Assembly (NCBI GenBank): GCA_022579005.1
Contig: MU401539.1
Coordinates: 1-64,000, forward strand
DNA: 64,000 nt
From: Poronia punctata
Lineage: Eukaryota > Ascomycota > Sordariomycetes > Xylariales > Xylariaceae
Reading direction: 5' to 3'
A program made the translations under genes and the position numbers. Under the pieces are notes generated by a model. The model saw nothing but the letters and a program-made list of their open reading frames with translations. It was not told the origin of the DNA and ran no database searches. Positions 61,023-64,000 of the stretch are shown one piece after another (within the stretch, counting starts at the first letter, position 1; each line of letters starts with the position of its first letter).

Positions 61023-62663
61023 CTAGTCCGCCCTCTTATTCAAAATCATACGACAATCCCTCTCCGGGTTTGCCGGCATAGTCGCGACACCCAACTTCGT
61101 CGGCATGATCTTCGGCCTCCCATTCTCATCCACATTCTCCGGTCGGAAAATAGAATCCTCGGGAAGCTGCACGTCATAATCCTTGAACAGGTTCGCCAGG
61201 GTAATGATCATGACAACCCAAGCCAGATTCTTGCCGATGCAGACACGCGTACCGTATGCGAACGACAACATGTTCCGCTTGGCTTCGTTGTTATCCAGGA
61301 ATCTGCTCGGTTTGAAATCATACGGATCCTCCCATGATTCCTTGTGGATGTGCGCGGCGCACTTATTCGTGACAATCTCCACGCGAGGGGGGATGTAGAA
61401 GCCCTTGATGGTGATGCCCCGGTTATCCGCGATACGTGGAAACGACGTGCTTGCCGTGGGGATGCAGCGCAACGTCTCGTAGATGCAGGCTTCAAGATAA
61501 GGTAATTCCTCGCGACATTCGGCGTGCGTGACGACATGGTCTCTGGGGAACTTCCCGCGAACCTCGGCGACAACACGGGCGAAATCGGCGGGGTAAAGTA
61601 GGAGGAAATGGATGACCCATGAAATAACGGACGAGGTGGATTCAGATCCGCCTACCAGCATGGCGATGCTCTCGGCCTGTACTTCCTCGGGCGTCATGCG
61701 GATTTTTGAATCGGGGTCTTCCGAGTCGATCAAGGCCTGGAGGAGATCGGCTGGCTTATCGGCACCACTGTCGAGTAGTTTCCGTCGGATGGCGACAGAC
61801 TCTTTGCTGAATTCTACCAGCGAATCGTAGGATTGCCTGAGACGCCGTGCCAATATGCTAAAGGGCCACCGCTTAAGCAGAGGGAAGTAATGCGCCATGA
61901 GCATGTACGTAAGCGTGTTGTTGACCCAGCTGGTATAGTCGAGGTTGTTGGTCTCGAGCGCATCGAAATCCCTTCCAAAGACCAAGGCACCGGTGATATC
62001 AAACATGGCCAGTTGCGTGTCCAGTCTGTAGTTCACAATCGTGCGCTTTCCCTTGGCCGAATTGGTCTCGATCATGGCATCCCATCTATTCTTGAGGCTT
62101 GCAAACCCATGCCGGATGATATGCGACTCCATCTTGGCGAGATAGGAGTAGGCGAAGAAGGGATGTAATTGTCTCCGCCGTCTGTTCGCATCGACAGGCT
62201 CGATGAGGGTGCTCACGTTGGGAACACCCTCGTACTCGAAAATCCGGTACATGTCCGTCTTCCGAAACTCGCCCATGGCGAGAACCTTGCGCGCGTCCTC
62301 GGGATCGCAAAGAAAGACGGCATTGGGTTTGGCGAGGTATACATCTCCATGAGCTAGGTAATCCGCCTCTGCCATCTCAGCAGCCTTGCCAGACAAGATG
62401 TGCAGTGTGCCACGCTTCCCAGACAGACGCGCGGCCAGGGGACCGGGGATATGTTTCAGAGGCGAGAAGTAAAGAGCGTAGATGACCTGCCAGGCCCAGT
62501 AACCGACGAAAAGGCCGACGATGGCCCCAGGAAGGCCAGCCTTCTGGATCCATGATGGCAGTATCGGCAGATGTATCTGTATCTGGGACAACGACGAGGA
62601 CTGTGACGATGCCCAAACGAAGGGCCGGCTTTGCCAGTCGGGGAGAAGCGACTCGATAGCCAT
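61023..62663 (-). CDS. Fusidane-cluster cytochrome P450, CYP5081-like (helB-type) 4
   Basis: 546 residues, one exon, with a longer N-terminus than its paralogues (75 residues to PGP versus 54-60). Anchor AIVGLFVGYWAWQVIYALYF, then SPLKHIPGP; NRRRRQLHPFFAYSYLAKME in the C-helix region; I-helix GGSESTSSVISW (Ser at the first Thr position, as in P450 2); ExxR in YETLRC; haem loop FAYGTRVCIG with Cys475; 69-residue tail with PERDCR. It is the rightmost cluster gene. By analogy with known helvolic acid genes it should be one of the enzymes oxidising ring B (C-6/C-7), ring D (C-16) or the side chain, but the sequence does not say which. Confidence 0.85.
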   Translation of the reverse strand: MAIESLLPDWQSRPFVWASSQSSSLSQIQIHLPILPSWIQKAGLPGAIVGLFVGYWAWQVIYALYFSPLKHIPGPLAARLSGKRGTLHILSGKAAEMAEADYLAHGDVYLAKPNAVFLCDPEDARKVLAMGEFRKTDMYRIFEYEGVPNVSTLIEPVDANRRRRQLHPFFAYSYLAKMESHIIRHGFASLKNRWDAMIETNSAKGKRTIVNYRLDTQLAMFDITGALVFGRDFDALETNNLDYTSWVNNTLTYMLMAHYFPLLKRWPFSILARRLRQSYDSLVEFSKESVAIRRKLLDSGADKPADLLQALIDSEDPDSKIRMTPEEVQAESIAMLVGGSESTSSVISWVIHFLLLYPADFARVVAEVRGKFPRDHVVTHAECREELPYLEACIYETLRCIPTASTSFPRIADNRGITIKGFYIPPRVEIVTNKCAAHIHKESWEDPYDFKPSRFLDNNEAKRNMLSFAYGTRVCIGKNLAWVVMIITLANLFKDYDVQLPEDSIFRPENVDENGRPKIMPTKLGVATMPANPERDCRMILNKRAD

Positions 62664-64000
62664 GTTTGACTGCCTATTATACCAGGTATCAATGTAGGAT
62701 TGACAAATGCAGTAACAGACTGAAGCTTGATAGAGAACCAGATTAAACCGTCAGGCCTCTCAGATCGACTTTACTGCCTTGAACCTTCAAGTGATTGCAT
62801 ACATACCTCGACCCGGAGAAAAGATACAAAAATACCATGGCCATTGTTATCCAGCTGCATATCTTTCGCCATCAAATCGATCTACCTAATACCAGTATCT
62901 ACCTGTTAGAATGCGAGCTTGCTAACATACCGGTATCCCGGCAGAGGCAAAGCGTATCAGAACCGTCACTAACACCATGCCCTGTGCGCTAAAGTGCCCT
63001 ACACACTGTGCCCTAGTCAAAACTTCCCAAGTGGGGGGAGGGGAAGTAGATATTACCCGCACCGCATTCCCTGTCTATAAGAGAACTAGGGTCAGATCAG
63101 GTATGCATATCGGCCAGGGCCCCACGGCGTGAGCCTAAAGCAAAGTACCAAGACAGGCGTGTGATTAACAAGGACAAGTACAAAACGAAACAACTGCCAA
63201 TGCATGCGGGAGCTACTAGGTAGTCACCGGTCTCTACTCCTCTGCTGATGTTTTGGTATTTCCATCTTTTCATTGGATCTTCCTCAGATTAGAATTTTTC
63301 TCTACTAAAATAGCAAGTACGCCATTAATGCTTGGTTGCTTGTAGTTGCCACGTAGATACGTATTTTCACGGCATTAAGGGCTTGGTTGCCGCCGCTTAC
63401 TATTGTAAACGGCCGTTGCGAGCGGGTTATTTCAGATACAGGTGGAATATGGAAGTGCCTGGATTAACAAGGCAGTGGCAAGATAAGTGACACTTCCTAA
63501 GAAAGTAGTTACTTACTGCTGAGGGAGGGACCCTTAAGCCCAAGAATAGGTGTTGTACCTACCTAGTAGGTTAGGTGTTCGCTCTCCGTCTTCGTATACC
63601 GCGCCCTGTACCTACGTGGACCTACGTGTACCTATTTGAAGAAAACTTCCTAAATCCAGGGGCAAGCAGGTTCTTGGTCATGAAATTTCGCTGGGCGTAG
63701 GAGGTGGCGCCGCCTCCTACGTAGTTGGGTTCTCAAGATATAACGGCCGATGCTAACTGTCTGTGGCAGTGCTTTGAGTGTGGCTTGATGTGCCAAGGCA
63801 GATTGTAGCCAAAACTTGGGACATCTCAGGATGAGAGTGAGTGAGTGAGTGAGTGAGTAAGTGAGTGATGCTATTTGCAGAAAAGGCTGTCGAGTATAAT
63901 TGATTAATTAATTCAACTATGGCCTCTTGGTAAATAAAAGGCAGATAATAATAATAACGCCGAAATAATGTAAAGCTGTAAGAAGCTGTGAGGTAGTAAC
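62664..64000. other. Right flank; promoter side of P450 4, no gene seen
   Basis: No coding frame with family features. Possible regulatory sites are AACGGCCGTT, a perfect palindrome (63,408-63,417), and ACGGCCGA (63,743-63,750), matching the motif seen upstream of other cluster genes. Short GTAGGTA/ACCTACGTG repeats occur at 63,555-63,640. Confidence 0.45.
63834..63868 (+). repeat. (GTGA)n microsatellite
   Basis: About eight GTGA units, one interrupted as GTAA, close to the right edge of the window. Confidence 0.9.

Overview
This window looks like a chromosome segment of a filamentous ascomycete (Pezizomycotina). The evidence is short spliceosomal introns with GT/GC...AG ends and CTAAC-type branch points, a fungal Zn2Cys6 regulator, fungal P450 and MFS families, and a 27-kb block that carries the marks of repeat-induced point mutation (RIP).

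Positions 1-27,116 are extremely AT-rich and contain no believable gene. Decayed repeats are still visible: a ~245-bp direct repeat (1,048 and 15,753) that may be an old LTR pair, an inverted terminal repeat pair (4,471 and 12,810) flanked by TA, a (TTAA)n-bearing tandem repeat near 12.1 kb, and two less mutated islands (17.3-17.85 kb and 20.5-20.8 kb). The block ends abruptly at ~27.12-27.19 kb in a 12-bp-arm hairpin whose sequence also occurs in the 17.7-kb island.

Positions 28.4-37.4 kb hold an AflR-like Zn2Cys6 regulator (+), a 3-exon 14-TM type MFS exporter (+) and a 7-exon cytochrome P450 (-). About 3 kb of gene-poor sequence follows, with a probable decayed HNH-like gene.

Positions 40.6-62.7 kb are a nine-gene fusidane triterpenoid cluster: four related P450s, an oxidosqualene cyclase, a short-chain dehydrogenase, two BAHD-type acyltransferases and a 3-ketosteroid-delta1-dehydrogenase-like flavoprotein. 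This is the gene set known for helvolic acid (helA, helB1-B4, helC, helD1/D2, helE). The cyclase has ASPGGMR where protostadienol synthase has APPGGMR, which supports a protostadienol rather than lanosterol product. All nine genes read as single exons, unlike the two spliced genes to the left. From the SDR rightwards they alternate in strand, giving three divergent promoter regions and three convergent 3' ends.

Inferred pathway: the cyclase folds 2,3-oxidosqualene to protostadienol. P450s plus the SDR remove a C-4 methyl and oxidise the nucleus and side chain, the acyltransferases esterify ring hydroxyls, and the flavoprotein introduces the A-ring double bond. Whether the regulator, exporter and seven-exon P450 belong to the same cluster cannot be settled from sequence alone. 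An 8-bp motif, TCGGCCGT/ACGGCCGA, recurs in several cluster promoter regions. The right end (62.7-64 kb) has no gene that I can support.
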